A DNA stretch of 64,000 nucleotides. Origin: Aliagarivorans marinus DSM 23064 (GTDB taxonomy: Bacteria > Pseudomonadota > Gammaproteobacteria > Enterobacterales > Celerinatantimonadaceae). Location of the stretch: NCBI RefSeq assembly GCF_000429485.1, contig NZ_AUBY01000008.1, positions 248,001 through 312,000 of the forward strand, written 5' to 3'. The notes beneath the pieces are model-generated. The model did not search any database. It saw only the letters and a list, made by a program, of their open reading frames with translations, and was not told the DNA's origin. A program made the translations under genes and the position numbers. How positions within the stretch are numbered: the stretch's first letter is position 1; the number at the start of each line of letters is the position of its first letter. Positions 18,805 through 27,150 of the stretch are shown here, piece by piece.

Positions 18805-19740
18805 ATGACACAACGTGCCAACCTCGCCTTCTTTGGCCTGCTAGTAATGCTGCTGAGCAGCTTCGTGTTCGCCACCGCTGCCAACGCCATCCCCGCCACC
18901 ACCAAGGTCGGTGATGTTATCGAAGTGCAGCTAAGCCAGCTTAACCCGACCCAGCCTTCCATTGGCTACGATCAGGTGTTCTACAAGCTGGGCCGCTTTC
19001 AAGTGGACCTGAAAAAGCAGTTCGACGAGATCTGCGAAGCTAACGGCCAGAAAGGCTTGGAGAGCTTCAACGAGCAATCGGTACAAGCTGATCGCGACAG
19101 CTTTAGCTGTAAAGAGGCCATCGGCAGCCGCGCCAACGAGATGAAAACCGTGGTGCTGGCCCCCGACAACAACTACTACCTCACCGACGGCCACCACACC
19201 TTTAACACCTTCTGGCATATGCAAGGTGGCGGCAGTACCTTCCCAATCCATGTGGTGGTGACTCACGACTACCGTGAGCTGGCCGATATGCAAGCCTTCT
19301 GGCAGGCGATGCAGCAAGACGGCAACGTGTGGCTTTTTGATCTAAACAACCAAGCAATCGCCGCCGAGCAGTTGCCTGCTTCGCTGGGTATGGAAAACTT
19401 CGCCAACGACGCCTACCGCTCGCTGATGTACTTCAGCCGTAAGGTAAGCTGGGCCAAGCCAAAGCAGCCCGTGCCGTTCCTCGAGTTTTACTGGGCGAAA
19501 GAGCTGAAGCCGCTGATTGACTTGGGCAACTATGATCTAAGCGATATGGACAGCTACGTACAAGCGATTACAGACGCGGCCGACATCATCCTCAACCTCG
19601 ACACCGACAGCCTGGGTGGCTCGGGCTTGAGCGCTGTAGAGATGGGTCAAATGAAAGAGTTTAAGGCCAAAACCTTAAGCAAGCTGCAAACCGAAAAAGG
19701 CAAGCTGTTCTACTCGCTGGCGTATAAGGCGCAGCAGTAA
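18805..19740 (+). CDS. Exported ParB/sulfiredoxin-like (ParBc_2) protein
   Basis: A 311-residue protein with a signal peptide (cleavage near FATAANA). The mature region matches the ParB-like putative nuclease family (ParBc_2): an N-terminal beta-rich part and the signature TDGHHTF (residues 127-133), equivalent to the nucleotide-binding motif of ParB/Srx folds. The C-terminal ~130 residues are helical. Ribosome site is AACAGGAAATCGC. It follows the exported pyrophosphatase on the same strand and ends at a shared terminator, so the two probably form an operon. Whether it is a nuclease, a kinase-like enzyme or something else is unknown. Confidence 0.8.
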   Translation: MTQRANLAFFGLLVMLLSSFVFATAANAIPATTKVGDVIEVQLSQLNPTQPSIGYDQVFYKLGRFQVDLKKQFDEICEANGQKGLESFNEQSVQADRDSFSCKEAIGSRANEMKTVVLAPDNNYYLTDGHHTFNTFWHMQGGGSTFPIHVVVTHDYRELADMQAFWQAMQQDGNVWLFDLNNQAIAAEQLPASLGMENFANDAYRSLMYFSRKVSWAKPKQPVPFLEFYWAKELKPLIDLGNYDLSDMDSYVQAITDAADIILNLDTDSLGGSGLSAVEMGQMKEFKAKTLSKLQTEKGKLFYSLAYKAQQ

Positions 19741-19783
19741 GCTTGATACGCTCCAGCTATTTGGAGCTGAGCATTAATCATTA

Positions 19784-19812
19784 AAAAGGAGGGCTTAGCC
19801 CTCCTTTTGTTT
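19784..19812 (+). terminator. Terminator after the pyrophosphatase/ParB-like operon
   Basis: A perfect 11-bp stem (19784-19794 with 19798-19808) with a three-base loop is followed by GTTTT. A-rich on the left arm, it can also terminate the converging minus-strand gene. Confidence 0.9.
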
Positions 19813-19839
19813 TACTTGAAAGCGCTGATTCTCGCCCCG

Positions 19840-20232
19840 CTACTCGCCAATCTCAGCCGCAATCGCAGCTGCCCGACGACTCTCATGGTCATTCATAAAG
19901 TAGCAGCGGTGGGTGTAGGCAGAGGTCAGTACTACATGCTTGTCCAAGTCTGGGTAACGCTCATCGTAGCGCTCTAGAAAACGGTGATACTGCCGCTCGT
20001 TGTAGCGAATGATGCTGCTGGCCACCTCTTCAGGCACTTGGTATTCCTCGAGCAACGCTTGCCAGTCATCCTTGTGTACGGCCAAGCGTTCTTCATTCTT
20101 CAGATAACTTGCCGCGGCCTTACAGGATGCAGCCTCATGCAGCTCAAACATCATCACCGCAGTATCGACTTGGGCATGGGCGGAAAAACACGCCAGCATG
20201 GCTGCGCCGACTAAACCTTTTGAAACCTTCAC
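19840..20232 (-). CDS. Small exported protein, Pho-box-associated
   Basis: A 130-residue protein I do not recognise. Using the GTG at 20232 gives a textbook signal peptide (MKVSKGLVGAAMLACFSAHA); a TTG five codons earlier is in frame but has no ribosome site. The mature part is about 110 residues, mostly helical and charged, with two cysteines that could form one disulfide. A near-perfect Pho box lies 45 bp upstream on the same strand, with a second facing the divergent phosphoesterase. A phosphate-starvation role is inferred from this context only. Confidence 0.7.
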   Translation of the reverse strand: MKVSKGLVGAAMLACFSAHAQVDTAVMMFELHEAASCKAAASYLKNEERLAVHKDDWQALLEEYQVPEEVASSIIRYNERQYHRFLERYDERYPDLDKHVVLTSAYTHRCYFMNDHESRRAAAIAAEIGE

Positions 20233-20276
20233 CGTCTTTCTCGTCAATCAAAAAGCCGCTGTTGTAACCCGCTTAA

Positions 20277-20294
20277 GTGACAGAGAGATGACAG
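20277..20294 (-). promoter_or_regulatory. Pho box facing the small exported protein gene
   Basis: Read on the minus strand the site is CTGTCATCTCTCTGTCAC: two seven-base CTGTCAT/C repeats 11 bp apart, matching the PhoB consensus in both repeats. Only the four-base spacer departs from the usual AT-rich sequence. It is placed to activate the gene at 19840-20232. Confidence 0.8.
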
Positions 20295-20321
20295 CGTATC
20301 AAAGTAATAACTTTAATTTTT

Positions 20322-20340
20322 CCGTCACACGCCTGTCATA
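20322..20340 (+). promoter_or_regulatory. Pho box facing the phosphoesterase gene
   Basis: CCGTCAC and CTGTCAT repeats start 11 bp apart on the plus strand, 58 bp upstream of the phosphoesterase ATG. Six of seven bases match in the first repeat and all seven in the second. With the site at 20277-20294 it makes a divergent pair of Pho boxes. Confidence 0.75.
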
Positions 20341-20397
20341 TTCCTCCTAGAAACTCCTGCGCCTGGTATACACCAGTATCACGTTAGGAAATACAAC

Positions 20398-22395
20398 ATG
20401 AAAACGCGTCTTTCGCACTCTTTGAAAGTCTCAGCTTGCGCACTGGCAGTCACCACACTGCTTAGCGCCTGTAATAGTTCATCCAGCTCGAGTAATGATC
20501 GTGAACAAGACCCTGTTCACTCGCCTGTTTCCATCGGTCTGCTTCCTGATACCCAAGGCGGTGGTTGGGCTGTGGCTATGCACCCCATGGAAGCGGTACT
20601 CGCCAAGCATCAGGAGCAAGGCGTAGACGTCGTTATTCCCGTGGGCGATCTCACCGACAACGGCTCTACCGAAGAGTGGCGTCAATGGCGAGAAGTTGCC
20701 GACAAGTACCGTGACATGGGTATGGAGTTCCTGCCTGTGATGGGTAACCACGAAACCAGCTGGGCCTATACCGTAGAGTGGATCGACAACATGCGTCACT
20801 ACATCCCAGAGGATGCAGTACATATGCCAAGCGCCGAGTGGCTGAACTACTACATCATCCGTGAAAACGTGTTGATGATTGGCCTGGCCTACTACAACCT
20901 GCCGATCGCATTTGGTTGGATCCAAGACGTTCTGGCCCAGCATGACGGTGAGTTCGACCACGTGGTTATCGCCAGTCACGATGGGTTGATCGGTGCTAAG
21001 TACGGCCAAACCCGTGAGCAGATCGTTGAAGGCACCAAGGACGACAACCGCCTGTTCGACATCCACAAAGAGATCCGTGAGACCTTTGCCGAACACGATG
21101 TTATCTGGGTTCAGGGCCACGAGCACATGTACCAACGCTCGCAAGTTCACGCCCGTGTACTTGGCTCGAACGATCCCGGCGGTCGCAACGCAGAGCCGCT
21201 GGCCTCTACCCCAAGTGGCGGCAACTACCGCATGCCTTCATACACCCAAATCATCAGTGGTAACGCCTCCTACAAGGGCTACGAGTACCGCTATGGTGAG
21301 CGTGAACTCATCCAAGATGTGATCCTACACAAGATGGACACCATGAAGGATGGCTCGGAGCACTACGATGCCAACGCGTCGGTGCTGCACTTCAACGACC
21401 AGCGTGTTGACTATCTGGCCTTCTCAGCGCCGCACACCATCAACAGCAACGAAGAAGGTCCTAAAGAGCTGGCAGACCCGCAATGGACCTTGATCGATCA
21501 GTTCTCACGCACCACCAACCGCTGTGAGTCCTTGGTATATCCAAACTCGATCCCTGAAGGACAGCGCCCAATCCTCAACCATATCGTTGAGTTTAAAACC
21601 AACGACTGTGTTGCCGATGATGGCAGTACTGCTCGTCTGATTGGCGGTACCAACGACGTATTCAACCGGGTTGATACCACCGAGCGTAGCCTGTCCTTCC
21701 ATGAAGGCTTTAAGCGCGCCGAAAGCATGAATGACCTGATGCGCCTGTCTTGGCAGTTCCTATTCACCAAACATGCGAGCTGGGACGTCAACCTCAACGG
21801 TAACAACCGGATTATCCCGGGTTCTCAGGGCGAAGATGAGACCGGCGCGAAAACCGGTAACGTAGTCATACCAGCCACCACCATCGATATGAAGAAGCAC
21901 ATGACTCTGAGCTGGTTACCTGCAGAGGCAAACACTGCATCGGATGTTTTATTGGTGAGTGGTGCACAAGTTCATGGTGGTGTATACCAAAGCGCTTACG
22001 GTAAATGGAAGAACATCGAAAAGCATCAGGGCTATCACGGCTCTCAGCCAGATGGTTCGGCTAAAGCCCCGGTTGAACTGCCCGACTACGCCACTCAAAA
22101 CTGGAATGTGGAGCAAATCAAATCCTCCCCATTTGGTATCGAGTTCACCACAGAGAATCTGGCAAACGCGTCTAACCTGCTGCTAGCAGCCAAGCAAAAC
22201 GGCGAATGGCTACCTTTGGCGAGCGCCGAGTGTGTGTTGGATCTGCCTTGGGATGAGGACTACGCCATCGCCCCACCAGCGGTAGCCCAAGAGTGTGCTG
22301 GCCAAGCCATCGTAGGCTACGACAGCCAAGTGGATGATGGCCGTTGGTGGACCATCGCTCAAACCGATATGGAACTGGCACTTATCAGCAAGTAA
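20398..22395 (+). CDS. Calcineurin-like metallophosphoesterase lipoprotein
   Basis: A 665-residue lipoprotein (lipobox LLSAC, C25) with an N-terminal metallophosphoesterase domain. The metal-ligand series is complete: D51 in LLPDTQ, D84 in VGDLTDNG, N117 and H118 in MGNHET, a histidine in IASHDG, and GHEH in WVQGHEHMY. The C-terminal ~350 residues resemble the beta-rich tails of extracytoplasmic phosphodiesterases. The ATG has a TTAGGAAA site. A Pho box upstream points to a phosphate-starvation enzyme releasing phosphate from organic esters outside the cytoplasm. The substrate is not readable. Confidence 0.87.
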   Translation: MKTRLSHSLKVSACALAVTTLLSACNSSSSSSNDREQDPVHSPVSIGLLPDTQGGGWAVAMHPMEAVLAKHQEQGVDVVIPVGDLTDNGSTEEWRQWREVADKYRDMGMEFLPVMGNHETSWAYTVEWIDNMRHYIPEDAVHMPSAEWLNYYIIRENVLMIGLAYYNLPIAFGWIQDVLAQHDGEFDHVVIASHDGLIGAKYGQTREQIVEGTKDDNRLFDIHKEIRETFAEHDVIWVQGHEHMYQRSQVHARVLGSNDPGGRNAEPLASTPSGGNYRMPSYTQIISGNASYKGYEYRYGERELIQDVILHKMDTMKDGSEHYDANASVLHFNDQRVDYLAFSAPHTINSNEEGPKELADPQWTLIDQFSRTTNRCESLVYPNSIPEGQRPILNHIVEFKTNDCVADDGSTARLIGGTNDVFNRVDTTERSLSFHEGFKRAESMNDLMRLSWQFLFTKHASWDVNLNGNNRIIPGSQGEDETGAKTGNVVIPATTIDMKKHMTLSWLPAEANTASDVLLVSGAQVHGGVYQSAYGKWKNIEKHQGYHGSQPDGSAKAPVELPDYATQNWNVEQIKSSPFGIEFTTENLANASNLLLAAKQNGEWLPLASAECVLDLPWDEDYAIAPPAVAQECAGQAIVGYDSQVDDGRWWTIAQTDMELALISK

Positions 22396-22411
22396 GCCCT
22401 CCCTAGCGAAT

Positions 22412-22440
22412 AAAAGCGCAGGCTAGTCCTGCGCTTTTTT
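22412..22440 (+). terminator. Terminator after the phosphoesterase
   Basis: A perfect 11-bp stem (22412-22422 with 22428-22438) with a five-base loop is followed by a long T-tract. Confidence 0.92.
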
Positions 22441-22590
22441 TTCGCCAACTCAACGGTGACTTATCAGCTTCAGCACATCCGATAAAAGATCTTAATTTTC
22501 ATAGCATTAATCATAAAAATGGCGATGTAATTCGGGTAATCTTGCTAGCAAACCATACTCCCCCAGTTACCCCATCATTAAGGTGTAGTT

Positions 22591-23562
22591 ATGACAACCA
22601 AGGCCTGCAGCAGTCACTACAAAGGGCTTCCATCTATCGTGCTGGAGAACGCCCGGCTACGGGCCGAGTGGCTACCCTACTGTGGGGCTAAGCTCGCCTC
22701 CTTAATGCTCAAGCATCAGCAAGCGCCGCTAGAGCTGCTTTCTCAGTCCTCGCTGCAGACACTTGAGCTACCGAGTCTTGGCGCGTGCTTTGCCGATTAC
22801 GACACCAGCGGTTTTGATGAGTGCTTTCCGACCATCGAAGAGTGCCGGTTGGCCTGCGAATCAGCCCAAGGCAGCGTAACTCGCCTAATGCCCGATCACG
22901 GCGAGGTATGGGCCATGCCTTGGCAGGTAGAGACCCTCCACGGGCAAACGCTGCGCTTTAGCGTGTATAGCCCTAAATTTGGTTACACCCTCAGCAAAAC
23001 CGTCACCTTAGATGAGCAGGGCCTGCGCTCGGAGTACTGTGTCGAGCTAGACAGCGACGCCCCAGCCCTGCCCTATATCTGGACCCCACATGCGCTGTTT
23101 GCAGTACATCCAGACACCGAGCTGCTTATCCCAGCGCATATGGATAGCATCTACAACGTGTTTGGTGGCAGTGAGCATCTCGGCGAGTTTGCCGCCATCC
23201 ACCCCTACCCTCTGCTGACAAAAGGCGACCAAGCGCCGCTGGATCTGTCACTTATCGAACCCCAGCAGGCGGGCAACTGCGAGAAGTACTACTTCAACAG
23301 CCACCTACAGGCGGGCGACAGCTTTGGCTTTCGCAATCGCTACTGCGAGGTGGCGATGCGCGTTGATCATCGGCAGATCCCCTATCTAGGGGTGTGGAAG
23401 AACCAAGGAGGCTTTAAGGGGGAATATAACTTTGCCCTTGAGCCCTGCTCCGGGATCTACGATTCCACCGCGCGAGCGCATGAGAGGGGAACCTGTAAGG
23501 TGTTGCAGCCCGGAGAGCGCGCAACCTGGCGCTTTGATATCGCCATCAGTGAACGCGAGTAG
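22591..23562 (+). CDS. Galactose mutarotase-like (aldose 1-epimerase superfamily) protein
   Basis: A 323-residue cytoplasmic protein with the beta-sandwich pattern of the mutarotase superfamily. Typical segments are an early GAKLASLML strand pair, GGFDECFP-like acidic turn (SGFDECFPT), PYIWTPHALF carrying a conserved histidine, and a C-terminal GIYDS. The similarity is to uncharacterised members that act on sugars rather than to GalM itself. It converges on the AraC gene with 19 bp between them and stands alone in its orientation. Substrate is unknown. Confidence 0.75.
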   Translation: MTTKACSSHYKGLPSIVLENARLRAEWLPYCGAKLASLMLKHQQAPLELLSQSSLQTLELPSLGACFADYDTSGFDECFPTIEECRLACESAQGSVTRLMPDHGEVWAMPWQVETLHGQTLRFSVYSPKFGYTLSKTVTLDEQGLRSEYCVELDSDAPALPYIWTPHALFAVHPDTELLIPAHMDSIYNVFGGSEHLGEFAAIHPYPLLTKGDQAPLDLSLIEPQQAGNCEKYYFNSHLQAGDSFGFRNRYCEVAMRVDHRQIPYLGVWKNQGGFKGEYNFALEPCSGIYDSTARAHERGTCKVLQPGERATWRFDIAISERE

Positions 23563-23581
23563 CCGCACGCAGGCTTAAGAG

Positions 23582-24403
23582 TTAACGTCCCGAGGCCACA
23601 CCCGCCTGATATTGCCCGGGAGTGAGCGCGACCCGTTTCTTGAAGTGGCGTTGAAAGTGGGCCTGATCGGCAAAACCGAGGCTGACGGCCGTCTCGGCCA
23701 GCGAACTGCCACCACGCAGTAGCTGCTTAGCCTGATTGATACGGGCATCCATCTGCATCGCCGCAGGCGACAAGCCATAGTGGCGGGCAAAGCTGCGCAA
23801 CAGTTGATAGCGGCTGAGTTGGGCCTCTTCGGCCAGCTCCGCCAAGGACAAACGGCTATCGAGCTGATCCAGCAACTGTTCACGCACCCGCTGCAAGCTT
23901 TGCTCAGGCGCGCGATTAAGCGCGGGCAAGTGCTGGGCGCCGGTGCTCAACTGCAACACAAAATCCAATAGCTGACTCTCGGCATCCAGTGCCCCATCAC
24001 AATCCGCTAACTGTGCGAACAAGCGATTAAAGTCATTTAGTGACTGTGTTGAGCGCAGGTGGTCTTGGGCAAAGCACAGATAATCCTGCGCGCTAAGCCC
24101 CGCCTCACTCTGGGCCTTGCCGAGCCATATTGAATCGACAAACACCATCCGATACGACCAAGCTCCCCGCTCTGGGTTGCAGGCATGCACATCGCCCGGA
24201 TTAATGGTCACCACATCGCCCCGACCGGTTTGATAGCTGGTGCGCTGATTCCGATACGAAGCTGCCCCTTTATCAATCACGCCAAACGAGAACTCATCGT
24301 GAGTATGCGCCTGATAGCAGGCCGACGAATCGCGGCTCACCCGCAACTCAACCTGAGGCAGGCAAGCGCTGCGCTGAAAGTGGCTATGTTTATCCGGCTT
24401 CAT
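23582..24403 (-). CDS. AraC-family regulator, probable regulator of the LysE-type exporter
   Basis: A 273-residue regulator with an N-terminal cupin (AraC-binding; HTHDEFSFGVIDKG, GDVVTINPGDVHAC) and a C-terminal pair of helix-turn-helix motifs (LAELAEEAQLSRYQLLRSF; ETAVSLGFADQAHFQRHFKK). I chose ATG 24403 because it has an AAGGAGG site; a longer frame to 24466 has none. It lies 75 bp downstream of a LysE-family exporter in the same direction. AraC/LysE pairs of this kind are common, with the regulator sensing the exported amino acid; that is inference here. Confidence 0.9.
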   Translation of the reverse strand: MKPDKHSHFQRSACLPQVELRVSRDSSACYQAHTHDEFSFGVIDKGAASYRNQRTSYQTGRGDVVTINPGDVHACNPERGAWSYRMVFVDSIWLGKAQSEAGLSAQDYLCFAQDHLRSTQSLNDFNRLFAQLADCDGALDAESQLLDFVLQLSTGAQHLPALNRAPEQSLQRVREQLLDQLDSRLSLAELAEEAQLSRYQLLRSFARHYGLSPAAMQMDARINQAKQLLRGGSSLAETAVSLGFADQAHFQRHFKKRVALTPGQYQAGVASGR

Positions 24404-24477
24404 GCGTGCCCTCCTTGAGCTGTGGTTTATCAACCTTGTTGACCGCAGACTGTAATTTACGAGCAATGCGCTGCCAT

Positions 24478-25086
24478 TTAGTTTGGCAAAATCTCGCCAT
24501 GCATCATTATCACTACCAGCGATGCCAGCAGCAGCGCACTGGCCCGGCTAAACTGCCGGTAATACTCCCGGCGGCTCAGATAAGGGCGCAGCCAATGCCC
24601 AGCGCCCGCCCATACCGACACACCGATAAAGCATACGGTTAGCGAGATTAGGGTAAACGCCGCCGCGTAAACAACTGCGGGCTCCCTACCCAATACAAAC
24701 AGGCTAACCCCGGATGCCGCCACTGTCCACGCCTTAGGATTAAGCACCTGCAGCAACGCCCCTTGCCAAAACCCCGCCTGCATCTGCTGCTTTGCCGACT
24801 CATCGAGCTGAGCGCTTTGGAAGATCTGCCACGCCATATACAGCAGCAGCCCAGCGCCAGCCAGCCTTAACCAAAACGTCAGCATCGGCAGCTGCTGGCC
24901 AATCAGCTCCAGCGCACTGGCAGAGCACGCCACCACTAACGCATAGGCAACACTCGCCCCAGCAACAAAGCGCAAGGTTCCCCGATAGCCATAGCCCACC
25001 GCATTGCTGGCCGCTATCAGATTTACCGGCCCGGGAGTCGCCGCCCCCAGCAAGCCAAAGGCCACCATCGATGCAAATACCCACAT
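24478..25086 (-). CDS. LysE/RhtB family amino-acid exporter
   Basis: A 202-residue inner-membrane exporter with five to six hydrophobic segments. The family signature near the N-terminus (GAATPGPVNLIAASNAVGYG) and the later NPKAWTVA motif are intact. It should export a basic amino acid, threonine, homoserine or a related compound by proton exchange. The AraC-family gene directly downstream probably controls it. Confidence 0.92.
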   Translation of the reverse strand: MWVFASMVAFGLLGAATPGPVNLIAASNAVGYGYRGTLRFVAGASVAYALVVACSASALELIGQQLPMLTFWLRLAGAGLLLYMAWQIFQSAQLDESAKQQMQAGFWQGALLQVLNPKAWTVAASGVSLFVLGREPAVVYAAAFTLISLTVCFIGVSVWAGAGHWLRPYLSRREYYRQFSRASALLLASLVVIMMHGEILPN

Positions 25087-25248
25087 AACGCCATCTCAAT
25101 TATCACAACAAGCCCCCAGCTTAGCGGCCAAGCCACAGTGGGTATTGAACGAAATTGCAGATGCCTGATACCCATGAGAAAACCAACGGTTGAGAGTTAT
25201 AGGCATCTGATTTAGCATCGTTTTTCTAAGACACAAAGGAATGTCCCC

Positions 25249-25551
25249 ATGTATGCCGTTATCTTTCGCGCCACGGTAGGCGAGCAAGACCAGAGTTACT
25301 TCGACACCGCACAAGCAATGCGCGAGATCGCCATCAACGAATACGGCTGCCTAGAGTTTGTCGCCGTCACCGAAAGCGACCAAGAGATCGCCATCTCCTA
25401 CTGGCAAAACCAGCAAGATATTCACCGCTGGCGAGAAGACCCACGCCACCAACACGCCCAACAGCAAGGTCAAGCCAGTTGGTATAAAGACTACCGCGTT
25501 GAAGTGGTGGAGATTACAAGGAGTTATCAGTTCCCAAATGAGCCAAAGTGA
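25249..25551 (+). CDS. Antibiotic-biosynthesis-monooxygenase (ABM) domain protein
   Basis: A 100-residue ferredoxin-like dimeric alpha/beta-barrel protein of the ABM family. The pattern YAVIFRATV at the start, NEYGCLEFVAV, then ISYWQNQQDIHRWRED and a final strand DYRVEVVEI fits the family. Members act as small cofactor-free monooxygenases or haem-handling proteins; no activity can be assigned. The ribosome site is AAAGGAATG-like, close to the ATG. It overlaps the downstream acetyltransferase gene by 14 bp, so the two are translationally coupled. Confidence 0.85.
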   Translation: MYAVIFRATVGEQDQSYFDTAQAMREIAINEYGCLEFVAVTESDQEIAISYWQNQQDIHRWREDPRHQHAQQQGQASWYKDYRVEVVEITRSYQFPNEPK

Positions 25552-25993
25552 CCTGCAAACTCGCCCGTTCCAGATAAACTGTGAAGACTCTCCTAGCCAC
25601 GCTGATTTAGAGCGAATTGGCGACGGCTTGGACGAGCACAATGTCGCAATGGTTGGCAGCAGCACCAACAATCGCCCTTTGGCTTTGCTTGTTCGAAACG
25701 AGCAGTCTGAGCTAATCGCAGGCATTCGTGCGCACTACAATATATCCGGTTGGCTCTATATCACTGGGCTATGGGTAAGTGAACAGCTACGCAGACAAGG
25801 GCTCGGCCGCGCGCTTGTCCACCGCCTAGAGCGAGAAGCCATAGCCCGAGACTGCAAACAGTGCTATCTCACCACACTCGACTTTCAAGCCCCCGAGTTT
25901 TATCGTCAACTGGGTTATCAGCAGTTTGCAGAGTTACCCGAGTTTCATCTTGGGCATAGTAAGTTGTTTTTTCGAAAGCAGTTGAGGCAATAA
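25538..25993 (+). CDS. GNAT family N-acetyltransferase
   Basis: A 151-residue acetyltransferase with the complete GNAT core: LYITGLWVSEQLRRQGLGRALV gives strand beta-4 and the acetyl-CoA loop (RRQGLGRA), and APEFYRQLGYQQF gives the C-terminal helix and strand. The ATG at 25538 lies inside the end of the preceding ABM gene; a longer in-frame reading from 25358 overlaps that gene and is rejected. An AAGGAG motif is 15 bases upstream, somewhat far. Substrate unknown. Confidence 0.87.
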   Translation: MSQSDLQTRPFQINCEDSPSHADLERIGDGLDEHNVAMVGSSTNNRPLALLVRNEQSELIAGIRAHYNISGWLYITGLWVSEQLRRQGLGRALVHRLEREAIARDCKQCYLTTLDFQAPEFYRQLGYQQFAELPEFHLGHSKLFFRKQLRQ

Positions 25994-26331
25994 AGCGCCA
26001 TACGCTAGCGTTTCAAGAGATTGGTTAACGCTCTCTGAGTGGTAAAACAGAGCGGATGGTCCAAATCGATTCTGCCCCAAGGCAAGTTGGAGAAGCATAC
26101 TAAACCCTTGTATAGACACCCTGCCTTTGCCGTTTCCATGTATCCGAATAACCTTTCCATCTTCCGCGCAGACAGTCGACATGCTGGATCTGTTAACTGT
26201 CTGATTGAACGTCATTATTGCCGATGATAACTTTGGGTTCATCAGGGGATATATGGCATTTTTCCATGTTTAAATATGGCAAATGTCATTGAATTAGATG
26301 TTAGTCCCTCGCACTAGGATATGGATAAGGA
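25994..26331. other. Left boundary region of the Hachiman island
   Basis: 338 bp between the acetyltransferase and hamA. Short frames on both strands here have no recognisable product. Near the right end an ATATGGCA direct repeat (26251-26258 and 26274-26281) lies in AT-rich DNA about 50-80 bp before hamA and may be part of its promoter or operator. No integrase, transposase or attachment repeat was seen. Confidence 0.45.
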
Positions 26332-27150
26332 ATGCCTTGGACATCACAACATACTAAATGGCTCATTGATACTGGCGAACGACTGAAGACTGCCGACGGC
26401 AAGGAGGTCGAAGTCTGGGAGTTTCAGCATCAGAATGACAAAAATGTTCTCTCCGCTTGGGCGACACACTTCCGGAATCACTATTGCTTTGACAGTGAAA
26501 TCGATTATTGGCGCAAAGGGTACAAATGCTCTCGCTCAGAATATCTCGACAGCATAAAGTTTCCGGACCCCAAAGCTGCACCAGGCCCCAGCATTCGCGC
26601 TGGCGATTTCAGCGAAGTTCTAGTCGCCGATTTTCTTGAATATCTGAACGCCTTCTGGGTTCCGCGCACTCGCTACGGTGACAAAACCATCCGGAATGAG
26701 TCGACAAAAGGCAGTGACATTATCGGCTTTTATATCGTCAAGGATGGCGAAGCATCTTCTGAGGACAAGCTGGCGATCTATGAAGCGAAGGCGCAGTTCT
26801 CGGGAAAGAAGCCAACTGCACGACTTCAAGATGCAGTTGATGGTTCGGCAAAGGACATCTCCAGAAAGGCCGAGTCTTTAAATGCCATCAAGCAAAGGTT
26901 GCATAGCCGCAATGAGCTTGATGATGCCGAAAAAATTGAGCGCTTTCAGAACGAAGTAGACCACCCATACAAGGAAGTTTATGGAGCTGTCGCTCTTTTT
27001 GAAAATTCGCTTTTTGACTGTCACCTAGAATCATCGACCAATGTCTCCTCTCATCCGTATTCTGGTGACCTTGCGTTAGTAGTCATCAAAGGGGAGCAGA
27101 TGATGAAACTTGTTCATAATCTCTACAAGAGGGCTGCGGATGAGGCCTGA
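26332..27150 (+). CDS. hamA: Hachiman defence protein HamA (DUF1837 nuclease)
   Basis: The 272-residue protein matches the DUF1837 family that forms the effector of Hachiman antiphage systems. Typical features: the segment RAGDFSEVLVADFLEYL (residues 89-105), VPRTRYGDKTIRNES, and a PD-(D/E)XK-like active site with D129 in KGSDIIGF and E151/K153 in IYEAKAQ. In described Hachiman systems HamA is a DNase held inactive by the helicase HamB until damaged or phage DNA is sensed. The downstream gene overlaps it by 11 bp. Base composition is lower in GC than surrounding core genes, consistent with transfer. Confidence 0.9.
   Translation: MPWTSQHTKWLIDTGERLKTADGKEVEVWEFQHQNDKNVLSAWATHFRNHYCFDSEIDYWRKGYKCSRSEYLDSIKFPDPKAAPGPSIRAGDFSEVLVADFLEYLNAFWVPRTRYGDKTIRNESTKGSDIIGFYIVKDGEASSEDKLAIYEAKAQFSGKKPTARLQDAVDGSAKDISRKAESLNAIKQRLHSRNELDDAEKIERFQNEVDHPYKEVYGAVALFENSLFDCHLESSTNVSSHPYSGDLALVVIKGEQMMKLVHNLYKRAADEA

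Noticed and set aside
23047-23232. Antisense frames inside the mutarotase-like gene and similar shadow frames elsewhere.
   Set aside because: They lie wholly inside well-supported genes on the other strand and lack ribosome sites and domain features.
25994-26242. Overlapping short frames on both strands left of hamA (62 and 102 codons).
   Set aside because: No recognisable domain, no ribosome site, and they overlap each other on opposite strands. Probably non-coding.
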